From positions 1-64,000 of the forward strand of contig CASEGJ010000005.1 in NCBI GenBank assembly GCA_949287425.1: a stretch of 64,000 nucleotides of DNA, in the 5' to 3' direction. Numbering within the stretch: position 1 is the stretch's first letter; every line of letters starts with the position of its first letter. The position numbers were made by a program, and so were the translations under genes. The notes beneath the pieces were generated by a model. The model was given only the letters and a program-made list of their open reading frames with translations, was not told where the DNA came from and searched no databases. Source of the DNA: an uncultured Caryophanales bacterium (GTDB lineage: Bacteria; Bacillota_I; Bacilli_A; RFN20; CAG-288). Positions 34,111 to 44,649 of the stretch are shown in pieces.

Positions 34111-35517
34111 ATATAAATCAATGTATTCATTTACCTGTTTTGACCATGAAAAGTCTTCTTTCATGGCATTTTTAATCATATTATCTAATTCTTCAGAATG
34201 TCCATAATACATTTGAATAGCTAAACCTATTGAATAGTCAAAACCATTTTCATCCCAGCCATCAAAACTATAACCAGTGGCATTTGCTTTATTATCATAA
34301 TATGAAATAACTGTATCGTTTAATCCACCGACTTTTGATACGATAGGCAAACTACCATAATGCATAGCGATAATTTGGCCTAAACCGCATGGTTCAAATC
34401 TTGAAGGCATCAAGAAGAAATCACTTCCAGCATAAAGTAAGTGTGAAAGTTCTTCTGAATAACCTAAATAAATTTTCAAAGTGTTAGGATATTGATTACA
34501 ATAATCTTTTAATGTTTGTTCAATATTACTATCCCCTTGGCCAAGTAAAACTAACTTAGCTCCTTGACTAGCTAATTGTGGGATGTTTCTAACTATTCTT
34601 TCAACTCCCTTTTGAGAGGTTAATCTTGAAATAGCAGTAAATAAAGGACAATCTAATTCGTTAAGATTAAAGCCGAATTTTTCATAAATAGCTTTTTTAT
34701 TAGCTAACTTTCCTTCTTTATATGTTTTATAATCATACTCTTTAACAATATGAGAATCGTTATCTGGTGAGAAATTAGTATAATCGATACCATTAACTAT
34801 TCCAAACATATCAAATCTTCTGTTATTTAAAATATAACCTAAACCATTAAAGGCTTTAAAATCAGAAAGCAATTCATTAGCGTGAGTTCTAGAAACTGTT
34901 GAAATAGCATCAACGCTACAAATTCCACCCTTTAGTAAGGAAACTTGATCGTTAAATCTCAATAAACCTGATGAATAATAATATTCTTGTAAATCTAAAT
35001 ATGACCCAAGGTTATATGGATTAAAATAACCTTGGAATAAAGGGTTATGTATAGTTAATAAAGAACGGAATTTCAATCCAGCATCAGCTAATAACAAAGG
35101 CAAAATAGCAGTTTGCCAATCGTGAACATGAACAATATCAGGTTGAAGGTTAAATCTCAAAATAGCTTTTCTAACTGCTTGGCAGAAAAAAGAAAATCTT
35201 CTTTCATCATCGCCATATCCATAATAGCCATCTCTTTCAAAGAATTCTCCACATTCGATAAAATAGAAAGTGACATCATCTCTAACATCTTTTAAGATAT
35301 TACAACCAATCATTTGATTGCCCATAGCTACGCCAAATGAATCGACAAATTCATAATTATCTAAAACGCCTCTTTTAGTTTTTAAATAGAATGGCAAAAA
35401 GACATAGACTTTGTGCCTTTTTTTAACTAAAGCTTTAGATAGACCACTTACAACATCTCCTAATCCGCCAGTTTTAGAAAATGGTACAGATTCACTAGCA
35501 GCAAATACTATTTTCAT
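34090..35517 (-). CDS. glgA: Glycogen synthase GlgA
   Basis: A 475-residue GT5 enzyme that adds glucose from ADP-glucose to alpha-1,4-glucan. The ADP-glucose motif KTGGLGDVVSGLSKAL is at residues 15-30. LVHVHDWQTA-type sequence (DIVHVHDWQTAILPLLL) and the C-terminal domain with SRLTSQKGVERIVRN and PSRFEPCGLGQIIAMHYGSLP (retaining GT signature) are complete. The start is 1 base past the glgD stop, with GGAGAT inside glgD. Last gene of the glgC-glgD-glgA operon. Confidence 0.97.
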   Translation of the reverse strand: MKIVFAASESVPFSKTGGLGDVVSGLSKALVKKRHKVYVFLPFYLKTKRGVLDNYEFVDSFGVAMGNQMIGCNILKDVRDDVTFYFIECGEFFERDGYYGYGDDERRFSFFCQAVRKAILRFNLQPDIVHVHDWQTAILPLLLADAGLKFRSLLTIHNPLFQGYFNPYNLGSYLDLQEYYYSSGLLRFNDQVSLLKGGICSVDAISTVSRTHANELLSDFKAFNGLGYILNNRRFDMFGIVNGIDYTNFSPDNDSHIVKEYDYKTYKEGKLANKKAIYEKFGFNLNELDCPLFTAISRLTSQKGVERIVRNIPQLASQGAKLVLLGQGDSNIEQTLKDYCNQYPNTLKIYLGYSEELSHLLYAGSDFFLMPSRFEPCGLGQIIAMHYGSLPIVSKVGGLNDTVISYYDNKANATGYSFDGWDENGFDYSIGLAIQMYYGHSEELDNMIKNAMKEDFSWSKQVNEYIDLYKNLLAR

Positions 35518-35518
35518 A

Positions 35519-36640
35519 TTAGACTATATCTCCTCTTTTAATATAGATTACCTTTTCATCACTACCGACAATTTTCTTGGTGTGAATAATTCTAGCTTCT
35601 TTATCGCAAACGACATATTCTAAATGAGTAGATTCAGAAATATATGAACCAGATAAGATAATACTATCTTTAATATAAGCTCCTTCTTTAACAACTACAT
35701 CTCTTCCGATTATTGAATTGATAACAGTACCATCAATTCTACATCCATTAGCAATAAAAGATTGTTTAACAGAAGCGTGATCTCCATATTTTACAGGAGG
35801 AGTATCATATGATTTAGTATAAACTGGCCAACTTGAATCAAAATAAACTTTCATTATTTCTGGATTTAAAACTTCTTTAGAATAATCCAAATAATGTTTT
35901 AATGAATCAAAACAACGTAAATAACCATCAAATTTATAAGCATGAATAGGAATATCTTTATAAATCATAGCCAAAACGTCGTTTAAAGTATATAAAGATG
36001 AAGTTCTTTTTCCTAAATGAATTAAACCTTTCAAAACTTCTTTATCTATAATAGCAGTTTGCATATAAATGTTAGCATCATCACTTGTCGATAAATTTTT
36101 AGAAATATCTGTAACTATATTTTGATCGTTTACTTTAATTTTATATTCACCGATAAATGCTGATTTAGCGTTATCTACCTGTTTATAGAAAATAGAAATC
36201 TTGTTGTTATTTTTAATGTGTTCATCGATATATGGTCTAAAATCCATTTTGTAAATCATATGTGTAGGAGCGATTATACATACTTCTACATCATCAGGAA
36301 TAGATTTTAAAAACCAACTATTTTCAATTAAGTTATTGATATCGTGGTTATATGTAGGAGAAGTAGCATATGGTTCATCATATAAAATAGAAAGGCCACC
36401 TAATTTAGAGTTTTCATTATAAATATGACCATCTCCAATATGTTGAATGATAGAACGTAGATTTTTCTTAACTAAGACAGCCATTCTATCGATACCAGAA
36501 TTGGCAAAATTAGAAAGAGGAAAATCCATAAAAGCGTATCTTCCTAAAAAGGAAGTAGAAGCTAATGAACGTGTAGAATTAATTCCTTCACATTCAGGAC
36601 AATAATGCAAGTTTAAAATACCGACAGCTTTTGATGACAT
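35519..36640 (-). CDS. glgD: Glucose-1-phosphate adenylyltransferase regulatory subunit GlgD
   Basis: A 373-residue GlgC homologue without the catalytic GGxGxRL loop; its N-terminus is ILNLHYCPECEGINSTRSLA instead. MDFPLSNFANSGID and the C-terminal left-handed beta-helix hexapeptides (NSIIGRDVVVKEGAYIKDSIIL) are conserved. GlgD proteins of Bacillota form heterotetramers with GlgC and raise its activity. AAGGAGGAAG precedes the ATG, and it follows glgC by 14 bases. Confidence 0.96.
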   Translation of the reverse strand: MSSKAVGILNLHYCPECEGINSTRSLASTSFLGRYAFMDFPLSNFANSGIDRMAVLVKKNLRSIIQHIGDGHIYNENSKLGGLSILYDEPYATSPTYNHDINNLIENSWFLKSIPDDVEVCIIAPTHMIYKMDFRPYIDEHIKNNNKISIFYKQVDNAKSAFIGEYKIKVNDQNIVTDISKNLSTSDDANIYMQTAIIDKEVLKGLIHLGKRTSSLYTLNDVLAMIYKDIPIHAYKFDGYLRCFDSLKHYLDYSKEVLNPEIMKVYFDSSWPVYTKSYDTPPVKYGDHASVKQSFIANGCRIDGTVINSIIGRDVVVKEGAYIKDSIILSGSYISESTHLEYVVCDKEARIIHTKKIVGSDEKVIYIKRGDIV

Positions 36641-36654
36641 AATCTTCTTCCTCC

Positions 36655-37767
36655 TTAGTTATTAATTAACAATATTGGTTCATCTTCTTTACCAATATAT
36701 TCGCCTTCAACTTCAATATTTGGGCTTACAATAGCTCTTTTAATATGACTATGGGCTTTGATAGTAGTATTTGGCATAACTACGCAATCTTCAACAACAG
36801 CACCTTTTTCAATAGTAACACCATTAAAGATAACTGAATGTTTAACTTTACCAAAAATCATCGCGCCTTGATTGGCCATAGAATCGGAAATCTCACCATT
36901 TTTACCTAAAAAGCAAGGTGATGATAAATTATCTTCTGACATTATACGATTGGCATTTTCATAGATATTAAGTTCACATTTATCATCTAATAAATCCATA
37001 TTAGCTTCCCAAAGTGAATCGATAGTACCGACATCTTTCCAATAGCCTTTAAATGGATAAGCGTATAATCTCTTTTTAGATTCTAACATGCTTGGAATAA
37101 TATTTTTACCAAAGTCATTTTCAGATTCAGGGTTTTTATGATCTTTAATAAGCTCATTTCTTAACATTTTGTAATTAAAAATGTAAATACCCATACTAGC
37201 TAAAGTTGATTCAGGGTTTTTAGGTTTTTCAGTAAAAGATTCAATTTTATAATTTTCATCTGTTTTCATAATACCGAATCTTTTAGCTTCTTCTAAGCTA
37301 ACTTCAATACAGGCGACAGTTAAATCAGCACCTTTAGAAATATGGAAATTTAACATATCGTCATAATCCATCTTATAGATATGATCGCCAGATAAAATAA
37401 TTACATAATCTGGATTTTCTTGTTCTAAAAAGTCTAAGTTTTGATAAATAGCATCAGCTGTACCATTGTACCAAGATGCTCCTTCTTCAGTTTGTTTAGG
37501 AGTTAAAGCAACAGTCAGCGACTTTTTACCATCGATACCCCAGTTGATACCATTTGATACATAAGTATTCAAAGGTGTTGATTCATACTGAGTAAGTACA
37601 CCAACTGTATCGATTCCCGAATTAGCACAGTTAGAAAGTGGGAAATCAATAATCCTGTACTTTCCTCCAAAATAAACCGCAGGTTTTGCTAATTTTTTAG
37701 TAAGAGATTTTAATCTAGTTCCCTTACCACCTGCTAATAGCATAGCTACCATCTTTCCTTTTGCCAT
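36655..37767 (-). CDS. glgC: Glucose-1-phosphate adenylyltransferase GlgC
   Basis: A 370-residue catalytic subunit making ADP-glucose from ATP and glucose-1-phosphate, the committed step of glycogen synthesis. [21 protein letters not shown] is the nucleotide loop, [12 protein letters not shown] and [16 protein letters not shown] carry the catalytic Asp, and [10 protein letters not shown] is the sugar-phosphate segment. The C-terminal beta-helix holds [29 protein letters not shown] precedes the ATG. It directly precedes glgD. Confidence 0.98.
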   Translation of the reverse strand: MAKGKMVAMLLAGGKGTRLKSLTKKLAKPAVYFGGKYRIIDFPLSNCANSGIDTVGVLTQYESTPLNTYVSNGINWGIDGKKSLTVALTPKQTEEGASWYNGTADAIYQNLDFLEQENPDYVIILSGDHIYKMDYDDMLNFHISKGADLTVACIEVSLEEAKRFGIMKTDENYKIESFTEKPKNPESTLASMGIYIFNYKMLRNELIKDHKNPESENDFGKNIIPSMLESKKRLYAYPFKGYWKDVGTIDSLWEANMDLLDDKCELNIYENANRIMSEDNLSSPCFLGKNGEISDSMANQGAMIFGKVKHSVIFNGVTIEKGAVVEDCVVMPNTTIKAHSHIKRAIVSPNIEVEGEYIGKEDEPILLINN

Positions 37768-37785
37768 AATACTTTCCTTTCTATT

Positions 37786-38919
37786 TTAATATGTCAATAT
37801 GCCATTTCCCTTTTCCTCAGGGGCAAAATTAACCTCACCGTTAAGATTTGTCACTATATTAGTGACACCTTGAATAAGTCCAATTAAAGCTTCAACTTGC
37901 TTTTCTAAAATCTGATCGTTAAGTTTATCAGCTAACTTTTTAGTTAATTTAAATTTAAAACCTTCTAATAAAACAATTAATTTGTCTTCTTTAATAGTAA
38001 TTGAAATATCGGTCTTAACATAAAATGAAAGTTCACAAATAGCATCAGCGACTTTTTTATTGACGATTAAATAGATTTCTGGACCTAAAGTTGTATAACA
38101 AATAAAGTTAGCGAGATTAGATATTCCATCAAAACCATATCTATTTATTTTTAAGCCATCATATCTATCTATTTTAGGCTCACCATATGTTCTAAATTGA
38201 ATATAAGCGTGAGTTTTAACTCTCGTTAAAGAAGTAACAATCAATAAGCCATCAATATTTTTGTTCTCGTAATTTTCCAATTCATATTGATACATTTTTA
38301 AATCAGCTAAAGAGGTATTAGCTTGATAACTTGAAACTAGATTTGGAGAATAAAAATCCAAATCTTTTAAATACGATATATTGTCATTTAATTCATCTTC
38401 TTTAACATCAATTTGATTAAAAATAACGCCGTTAACTTTCGCTTCCATAACTAAACTAGAAAAATACTTTTCTTGAAAAATAGCACTTTGCTTCTTCATA
38501 TAGAAAAAATTGAAAGTGAAATAACTAATTATGCATAAAATAACAATTCCAACTAACAATAAAAACCTCTCTAAACTCGATATGTAAGAAAAATCAAACA
38601 AATTTGCTTCAATAGGAAAATACGGCCAAAATTCCAAGCTTGAAACAGAATTAAAAAAGCCGTTAAACCAATTGTAATAAGAATGGCCTAAACAATAGAT
38701 GAAAATATATAAAAAATATATGAAAAATATACCAAAAGACAATAAATAGGCATATAAATGAGATTTAAATCTCATTTTTCTTTGTAGTTTTACTAGATTA
38801 TCAGATTCAGAGATAACTGTTTTAGCCATACCTAATAAATTTTCTATATTTCTATTATACACTTTAAAGCCCTTACAAAAAACATTTTTTTTAATAGAAT
38901 CGCTAGTAAAATTTACCAT
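37786..38919 (-). CDS. Two-span membrane protein, possibly DUF3137-like
   Basis: A 377-residue membrane protein heading the glycogen operon, 18 bases before glgC. Two spans lie at about residues 53-75 and 116-137 with a Phe/Tyr-rich outer loop between. The cytosolic C-terminal part (about 140-365) includes a GLLIVTSLTRVKTHAYIQF strand, DGISNLANFICYTTLGPEIYLIV and ISITIKEDKLIVLLEGFKF, an order that recalls DUF3137-type proteins; this is a tentative match by eye. A link to glycogen is only positional. No good ribosome site is seen before the ATG. The 150 bases upstream show no clear promoter. Confidence 0.6.
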   Translation of the reverse strand: MVNFTSDSIKKNVFCKGFKVYNRNIENLLGMAKTVISESDNLVKLQRKMRFKSHLYAYLLSFGIFFIYFLYIFIYCLGHSYYNWFNGFFNSVSSLEFWPYFPIEANLFDFSYISSLERFLLLVGIVILCIISYFTFNFFYMKKQSAIFQEKYFSSLVMEAKVNGVIFNQIDVKEDELNDNISYLKDLDFYSPNLVSSYQANTSLADLKMYQYELENYENKNIDGLLIVTSLTRVKTHAYIQFRTYGEPKIDRYDGLKINRYGFDGISNLANFICYTTLGPEIYLIVNKKVADAICELSFYVKTDISITIKEDKLIVLLEGFKFKLTKKLADKLNDQILEKQVEALIGLIQGVTNIVTNLNGEVNFAPEEKGNGILTY

Positions 38920-39013
38920 TTTAACAACTGCTAATTTGCAAATTTATAACACTTAATTATCTCAAATTGAAAATATGCGTTTTTTTAATTAAAAAAGCGT
39001 TATTTTACAATAA

Positions 39014-39058
39014 TAAAAAAGCTGATAAACCAATTTTAATACTCAGTTTTATCAGCTT
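39014..39058 (-). terminator. Intrinsic terminator of the jetA-jetB-jetC operon
   Basis: On the minus strand GCTGATAAAAC pairs with GTTTATCAGC (39056-39046 with 39030-39021, one bulged base), followed by six or more T. It lies 14 bases after the jetC stop. Confidence 0.85.
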
Positions 39059-39071
39059 TTATTAAATATTT

Positions 39072-42000
39072 TTACACGTTAATTTCTAAATTTGCTTTAG
39101 CTATAGTATTGTTATCTAATTTCTTTTTATCTTGATATCTATCGATTCTAGAACGGTTATGTTTAACATCGTGCATAACAACTAAAGTCAAATCGACTTC
39201 GTTAACTAAATCAACAACCTTTTCAGTAGGAGTAGATAAAATAACTTGTAAACCAAACGATCTTAATAAACTGACAGCTTCTTTAATTCTTGAACCATCC
39301 ATCTTTGAGAAAGCTTCATCGAAAATAACGAGTCTAATAGTATCAGAATGCTCATCGTTAGTTCTATATAATTGAGCGAAAGAAGCTAATATAGCGATGT
39401 AGAATGGAGTTTGAGTTTCACCACCAGATTGTCTTTTGAAAGTTCTTGCCAAACTAGATTCAGTATCAGAATTCCCTCTTTTGACCAATAAGTCAAATAC
39501 CAAATATGTTCTATAATCAGTAAATTTTTCAACGTTAGCAATTATTTGTTCTCTTTGATCGATAGAAGATGTTGTCGATTCAGAAATCATATTAAATAAG
39601 TTATTTAATACAGCGCCGTATTTTTCAAGATAAACATCTTCAGCATCACCGACATTTAATAACAAATCATCGGTAATCATATTGTAATATTCAATATAGT
39701 CTCTATTAGGTTCGACCAAGAAACGATATGAATCTCGACCGAATTTTACATCTTTTAAAGCTAAATTAAGTTCATCAATTTGAGTTTCAATAATCTTGAA
39801 TGAATTTCTAAGCTTGTAAATAAAATCATCCTTGAACTCTTTAATAGCCTTTTTATGTGCCACTTCGATTTGTTGAAGATAACTAGGTAATAAAACTGTA
39901 GTTAAATTATTTAATTCATTGTCAAAATCTTCATTTGAATCTTCTTTAGTAGTGTCGTAAGAAAGATGATAAGTAACAGTGTATTTACTTCTTAAATCAA
40001 TGAGCTTATCTTTACTTATCTTCATTCTGTTTTGAGTTTGAACATAAGTGATTCTAGCTTGTTCAGTAATCTTAGTTAAAGACATTGATTCAATAGCTTT
40101 TTCAAAGAAAGGACCATATTTTTCTTCAACTAAGCTAGGATCGTATTTTAATAATTTATCACCAGCAATAGTAACATAAGCGGATTTAGTAGGAATTAAA
40201 TCATCTTTTAAAGTCTTGTTAGTATTTTCTAAACCGCCTTGTTCAATCAAAAGCTTGTTTTTCTCTTCTTCTAAAGCCTTAATATCAGATTCAATTGATT
40301 TAATCTTATTATCATAAGAATTAACTTCACCTAAATCTCCTTCTTCTAACTGATTGTCAAGACGTTCAATTTCTTGATTGAAAGTATCAATTTGTTGTAA
40401 AGAAGAAAGATCAGAGACAAAAGTCTTAATTTCTGAAGAAGAAATAACTTCCAGAGTAGCGATAGCTTTAAAATAAGAATTTAAATCGTTATAAATATCT
40501 AATTTACGATTAAATTCATTTAAATCATCTTGTTTTTCAAAAGCTGATTCTTCAGATATTTTAGTGCCAAAAAACGGTGTTCTTTCTTTTAATGAGAAAG
40601 AAGCAAAATTCCTATAACCTGTTAAATTAGGTAATAAACCATTTCCAGATTCTCTAGCTTCTTGGAAAGTTTCACATTTTTGAACTCGACCTAACAAGAA
40701 ATTAGCATAAGCCCTTGCTCCTTTATTAGAAGTAACAATTTCTTCAGCGACAGAATTTTCTTCAGCTTTAAAGTTTCTAGCTATCAATCTTTGAGTATCA
40801 ACTAAGCTTAATCCATATAAATCGTATTGTCTAACTACTCTATCTAAAATTTTAGCACCATCGACATAATAATCTTCATTATTAATAAAGAAATTAAATT
40901 TTTGAGTATTTATATATGCTTCAATTGATTTAACCCATCTTTTAGTTTTAATATCGCATAAATCACAAAAGAAATCGATTCTAGCATCTGGATATTTTTG
41001 TCTCAATTCATCTTCAAAAGCAGCCTTAACTTGCAAAAGTTGATTAGAATAAGGCTTTTGGCCACTAGTTATCGCAAATAATTGGCTGTTAATTGCACCG
41101 ATTGAATCGTTTAAATCAGCGATAGTATCTTCTAAAATATGAACAAAACGCAAACTAGAAGAGTGCAAAGAAGACATTTCGGTTTGAAATTCATTTAACA
41201 AATTAACATCGATATCTTTTCTTTCAATTTGTTCAAGTAAGCTAGTATAAGTATTAGTAAATTCTATAGCGTCATTTTTAAACTTTTCTAATTCATCAGC
41301 TTCCCTATCAGTTAAAATACTTTCATCAAAATTATTTAATCTAACGTTAATGGCGTTTAAAGCTTCAGAATATTGTCTAATATATGATTTTAAAGTTAAA
41401 GCTAAAGAAGCGTAGTTATCTTGTAAAGTAGCAATCTTTTCTAAAACGACATTCTTTTTAGAAGAGATTGAAGAAGCTAATGAATAGCCTTGAGAACCGA
41501 CTTTTTTGGCTAAATATGATTCGGATTCAGATTTTAGTTCAGCAATTTGTTCATCTTTTTCAGCTAAAAGCTTTGAAATTTCAATAATTCTAAGATTGTT
41601 TTCATCTAATCTTTTCTTATATGATTCTAAATCTCTTTTAGCAGATTCAAAATTAGCTCTATCGACAACATAATCCGCTAATCCCAAATTCGATTTAATA
41701 TTTTGATAGTTATTATAAGCTTCTTGAATAGCTTTTAAAGAATCAATTTTAGTTTGAATCTTTTTGGCTTCAATTTCTAATAACTTATACTGCTCAATAT
41801 TAGTCTGCATAGAAGTAATATCGACCTTATGAGGTAGATCACAGACAAATTCAGTAATAAAAGACGAAATATTAGTAAATGGTGTAAAAGAAACAGCATT
41901 TTTAAACAAAGAGAAAAACTTATCAGGTAAATCGCCTAATATCTCTTTTAAAAAGGCTTTATATGCAGTATTTGTATCGAAGAATTTATAATCTTCAGTC

Positions 42001-42503
42001 TTGTAATTAGCTTGGAAGAAATTCGATAGTTCTTTATATGACATCGGTCTAATTAAAGACTTATTATCACTATTAGAAGAATTGGAAAAATTATTTTCAG
42101 GAAATTTATCGTTTAAATAGAAAAATCTATGTTCTTCTTTATCATCTTCATAACAATCAAAGACGATACCTAAACTGAAAGTAGAATCTTTGCTATCGTC
42201 GTAAAATTGCATAGCAATATACGATGAAAATCTACCAGGTCTAAGAGTCATAACTTGCCCTTGGCTAGTTTCACCTAATTCGCAGCGTAAATATCCACGT
42301 AAAGTTCTACCTGTTCTTTCATTAGCTGCCTTATTGAAATTTCTACCTGAAGTATCAGCTAATAAAAGGACTTGCATAGCATCGATAATAGTTGATTTAC
42401 CAGTACCATTAGAGCCAGTTAAGAAAGTAATTGGTTTAATTTCAACAGTATCGTTAAAAAACAAATGCCAGTTAATTAATCTAAGCTTATTTAATATTTT
42501 CAT
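39072..42503 (-). CDS. jetC: SMC/MukB-like ATPase, Wadjet JetC
   Basis: A 1143-residue SMC-type ATPase. The head has LINWHLFF, Walker A GSNGTGKS (30-37) and the NKAANERTGRTLRGYLRCELGE block of JetC/MksB proteins. Two coiled-coil arms (about 240-470 and 690-960) flank a hinge. The C-terminal head has signature SGGETQTPFYIAILASFA (about 1026) and Walker B IRLVIFDEAFSKMD, with the catalytic Glu. In Wadjet, JetABC extrudes DNA loops and JetD cuts small circular DNA. Here the operon is jetA-jetB-jetC with a 4-base overlap to jetB, and no JetD (Toprim/DUF2220) gene lies on either side. All catalytic residues look intact. Confidence 0.93.
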   Translation of the reverse strand: MKILNKLRLINWHLFFNDTVEIKPITFLTGSNGTGKSTIIDAMQVLLLADTSGRNFNKAANERTGRTLRGYLRCELGETSQGQVMTLRPGRFSSYIAMQFYDDSKDSTFSLGIVFDCYEDDKEEHRFFYLNDKFPENNFSNSSNSDNKSLIRPMSYKELSNFFQANYKTEDYKFFDTNTAYKAFLKEILGDLPDKFFSLFKNAVSFTPFTNISSFITEFVCDLPHKVDITSMQTNIEQYKLLEIEAKKIQTKIDSLKAIQEAYNNYQNIKSNLGLADYVVDRANFESAKRDLESYKKRLDENNLRIIEISKLLAEKDEQIAELKSESESYLAKKVGSQGYSLASSISSKKNVVLEKIATLQDNYASLALTLKSYIRQYSEALNAINVRLNNFDESILTDREADELEKFKNDAIEFTNTYTSLLEQIERKDIDVNLLNEFQTEMSSLHSSSLRFVHILEDTIADLNDSIGAINSQLFAITSGQKPYSNQLLQVKAAFEDELRQKYPDARIDFFCDLCDIKTKRWVKSIEAYINTQKFNFFINNEDYYVDGAKILDRVVRQYDLYGLSLVDTQRLIARNFKAEENSVAEEIVTSNKGARAYANFLLGRVQKCETFQEARESGNGLLPNLTGYRNFASFSLKERTPFFGTKISEESAFEKQDDLNEFNRKLDIYNDLNSYFKAIATLEVISSSEIKTFVSDLSSLQQIDTFNQEIERLDNQLEEGDLGEVNSYDNKIKSIESDIKALEEEKNKLLIEQGGLENTNKTLKDDLIPTKSAYVTIAGDKLLKYDPSLVEEKYGPFFEKAIESMSLTKITEQARITYVQTQNRMKISKDKLIDLRSKYTVTYHLSYDTTKEDSNEDFDNELNNLTTVLLPSYLQQIEVAHKKAIKEFKDDFIYKLRNSFKIIETQIDELNLALKDVKFGRDSYRFLVEPNRDYIEYYNMITDDLLLNVGDAEDVYLEKYGAVLNNLFNMISESTTSSIDQREQIIANVEKFTDYRTYLVFDLLVKRGNSDTESSLARTFKRQSGGETQTPFYIAILASFAQLYRTNDEHSDTIRLVIFDEAFSKMDGSRIKEAVSLLRSFGLQVILSTPTEKVVDLVNEVDLTLVVMHDVKHNRSRIDRYQDKKKLDNNTIAKANLEINV

Positions 42504-43147
42504 AACATTTCTCCTTTATTAACATCAAATGGAGTATCTGCAACTGGAGCATTAGATGTTAAAGTTTCATATAGACTATTTAATCTAGCATTAGAAATAG
42601 CATATCTAATTGAAGGTAAGATATCAAAAGAATAGCTGACATCAGAAAAACTTCCCCTTCTAATAGCGATGATATTATAACTAGACAACGTTCTTAAACC
42701 CGCTTGAATAGTAACAGCGGAAATTCTTCTATTGACAGTTGATAAAGAAAGCTCTTTTAAAAGAGACTTTAGAGCTATTGAATCAATAGTGACTTCATTT
42801 GAAGTGGGATTTGAACCTAACTTATCTTCGTAGTAACTTCTTAAAGCGTAAATTAACAAAGTAGTTACACCATCGATTCTTATTTTATTAACATCAAAAC
42901 TAGATGAAGTAAATATAACCCCATTATCATCATCTTTAGTAACTTCAATACCAGCAAAATCTAAATAAGAAGTTATTAAATCAAAATGACGTTCAATAAA
43001 AAGATAATTAGGATTAATTTTAAAAGTGTTAGTAGGCTTATCAAAACTTCTTCTAACTATAAAACAGTGATATAACAAATTAGAAAGAACTTCTTGAAAC
43101 TGATTTTGCTCTCCTCTAGAAAGCTTTTCATATTCTTCTTCAAACAT
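42500..43147 (-). CDS. jetB: Wadjet JetB / MukE-like subunit (DUF4194 family)
   Basis: A 215-residue DUF4194-type protein. Two winged-helix domains are suggested by LLYHCFIVRRSFD at the start and LLKELSLSTVNRRISAVTIQAGLRTLSSYNIIAIRRGSF toward the end. Such subunits bind the kleisin JetA and DNA in MukBEF-like complexes. It overlaps jetA by one base (TAATG, with GGGAGG upstream) and jetC by four (ATGA), so the three are made together. Confidence 0.88.
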   Translation of the reverse strand: MFEEEYEKLSRGEQNQFQEVLSNLLYHCFIVRRSFDKPTNTFKINPNYLFIERHFDLITSYLDFAGIEVTKDDDNGVIFTSSSFDVNKIRIDGVTTLLIYALRSYYEDKLGSNPTSNEVTIDSIALKSLLKELSLSTVNRRISAVTIQAGLRTLSSYNIIAIRRGSFSDVSYSFDILPSIRYAISNARLNSLYETLTSNAPVADTPFDVNKGEML

Positions 43148-44610
43148 TAATATTTTCCTCCCTTTCTAGTGAACTTGTAATTTGGAACTATAAACTTGTT
43201 ATTTATAAAAGTTTCATCTAGACGTTCAATAGAATAAAACATATCACCAAATTGTGCTCTGACAGTAGCTAAGATCAATAAAATCATATCGTCTAAAGAT
43301 TCTAATTTTATGTCTTTAGTTGTTATAACTTTCTCATTGTTAAAGTTTTTAAGCATAAATTCATTGATAGAATCTTGAGAAAACTTAGTAACTTCAGTTT
43401 CTATATAATTAGCTAAATCGCTATCTTCACCAAAAAGTTCATCTTCCAATGCTAGTGGTTCAACTTCTTCACGAGCTTCACGTTTAAATGGCATAGTTAG
43501 TGAATCAGAACTAACAAAGCCTTGTCTATATAAACAAACAGTATCGCTAGCTTGATTAACAATCCCGATATTAGTGTAATCGCCTTTATAATCTAAAGGT
43601 AAACTATCTAACGCTTTAGCCATTGCCAATATAACAGTATCTAATTTACCTTTGATAGACTTATCGGAATTAGATAAATAATTGACTTTCTTTTGAACTG
43701 CTTGAGTATATTTAGCATTAGCTTTATCTATCTCGTTAAACGACTCATTCAATTTGTTATAGATATCTATAGTCTGCTGAATCATCCTATTAACGATATC
43801 GAAGACTTCACTTGTTTTAGTTTTGGCATAGCTAGGATCATATTTAGCTTGACTAACTAACTTAGCCATGATTCTTTTATCTTTTTGCCATCTAGTTAAA
43901 ATTTTAATTACAGGCAAAGCGTATAAGCCTAAAGAATCGTAAGTTTTCATCGGGTGATATATCTTATCACCAACTTGCTTTTTAAAAATATCAAAATGCT
44001 GTTTTAAAGCTTCATTAGGATCAAAAACACTAGTTAAATTATGTCCAAACACGCAAATAGAATGATGAAGTAAAGTGACATTTAATTCAAGCTCATCGGC
44101 GTTTTTTCTAGCTGAGAGTAAAGAACGAAACATATAATCATCTTCTTTTTCATCTTCTAACGATAATTCAGAATAAGTTTGATGAACTAAAGGAACATAT
44201 AATGCGGTATCTTGAGAAAGTTCATCAATTAGCTGCATCATTTTAATTGAATAACTAGGTAAATAAAGCATGTCAGCGTTAGTTACTGGATCTTTTTCAA
44301 GATCAATCCAACCTGTAGCACATAACTTTCTAAAAATGTAATTCGTTTTACCATTTATTGTTTCAATATCTGTTTCGACAATATCATCATCACTAGAAGA
44401 ATCATCTAGTCTATCTAAATTAACATCAAACAAAGACATAATCTGATCACAATGGCTTCTTAACATGTTTATATAATCAGATTTATGAATGTTAGTCTTA
44501 TAAACTTTTAAACACTGGTATAAAGTTATTAACGCATAAGAATAAACAGCTTTATATTTTCTCGACAATACAGAAAAGAAATTTTCTGGAATTTTATCAA
44601 ATAGATTCAC
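43147..44610 (-). CDS. jetA: Wadjet JetA / MukF-like kleisin
   Basis: A 487-residue protein starting MNLFDKIPENFFSVLSRKYKAVYSYAL, the characteristic JetA opening. The N-terminal winged-helix region is followed by a helical middle segment (about 200-330) and a C-terminal winged helix, as expected for a kleisin that bridges the SMC heads. It starts with GTG (44608-44610); GGAG lies 11 bases upstream. First gene of the operon with its own consensus promoter. Confidence 0.88.
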   Translation of the reverse strand: MNLFDKIPENFFSVLSRKYKAVYSYALITLYQCLKVYKTNIHKSDYINMLRSHCDQIMSLFDVNLDRLDDSSSDDDIVETDIETINGKTNYIFRKLCATGWIDLEKDPVTNADMLYLPSYSIKMMQLIDELSQDTALYVPLVHQTYSELSLEDEKEDDYMFRSLLSARKNADELELNVTLLHHSICVFGHNLTSVFDPNEALKQHFDIFKKQVGDKIYHPMKTYDSLGLYALPVIKILTRWQKDKRIMAKLVSQAKYDPSYAKTKTSEVFDIVNRMIQQTIDIYNKLNESFNEIDKANAKYTQAVQKKVNYLSNSDKSIKGKLDTVILAMAKALDSLPLDYKGDYTNIGIVNQASDTVCLYRQGFVSSDSLTMPFKREAREEVEPLALEDELFGEDSDLANYIETEVTKFSQDSINEFMLKNFNNEKVITTKDIKLESLDDMILLILATVRAQFGDMFYSIERLDETFINNKFIVPNYKFTRKGGKY

Positions 44611-44649
44611 TTAATTTTGTTCTCCAAAGATTTGTTTTTACACAAAAAT

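Noticed and set aside
37786-38919. Candidate for the missing JetD
   Set aside because: It has two membrane spans and no Toprim motif, lies beyond the jetC terminator, and is coupled to glgC.
38974-38999. AT inverted repeat (T-run, AATT, A-run) as a terminator
   Set aside because: The flanking GCG triplets do not pair and the stem is only A-T; the real terminator of jetC is at 39014-39058.
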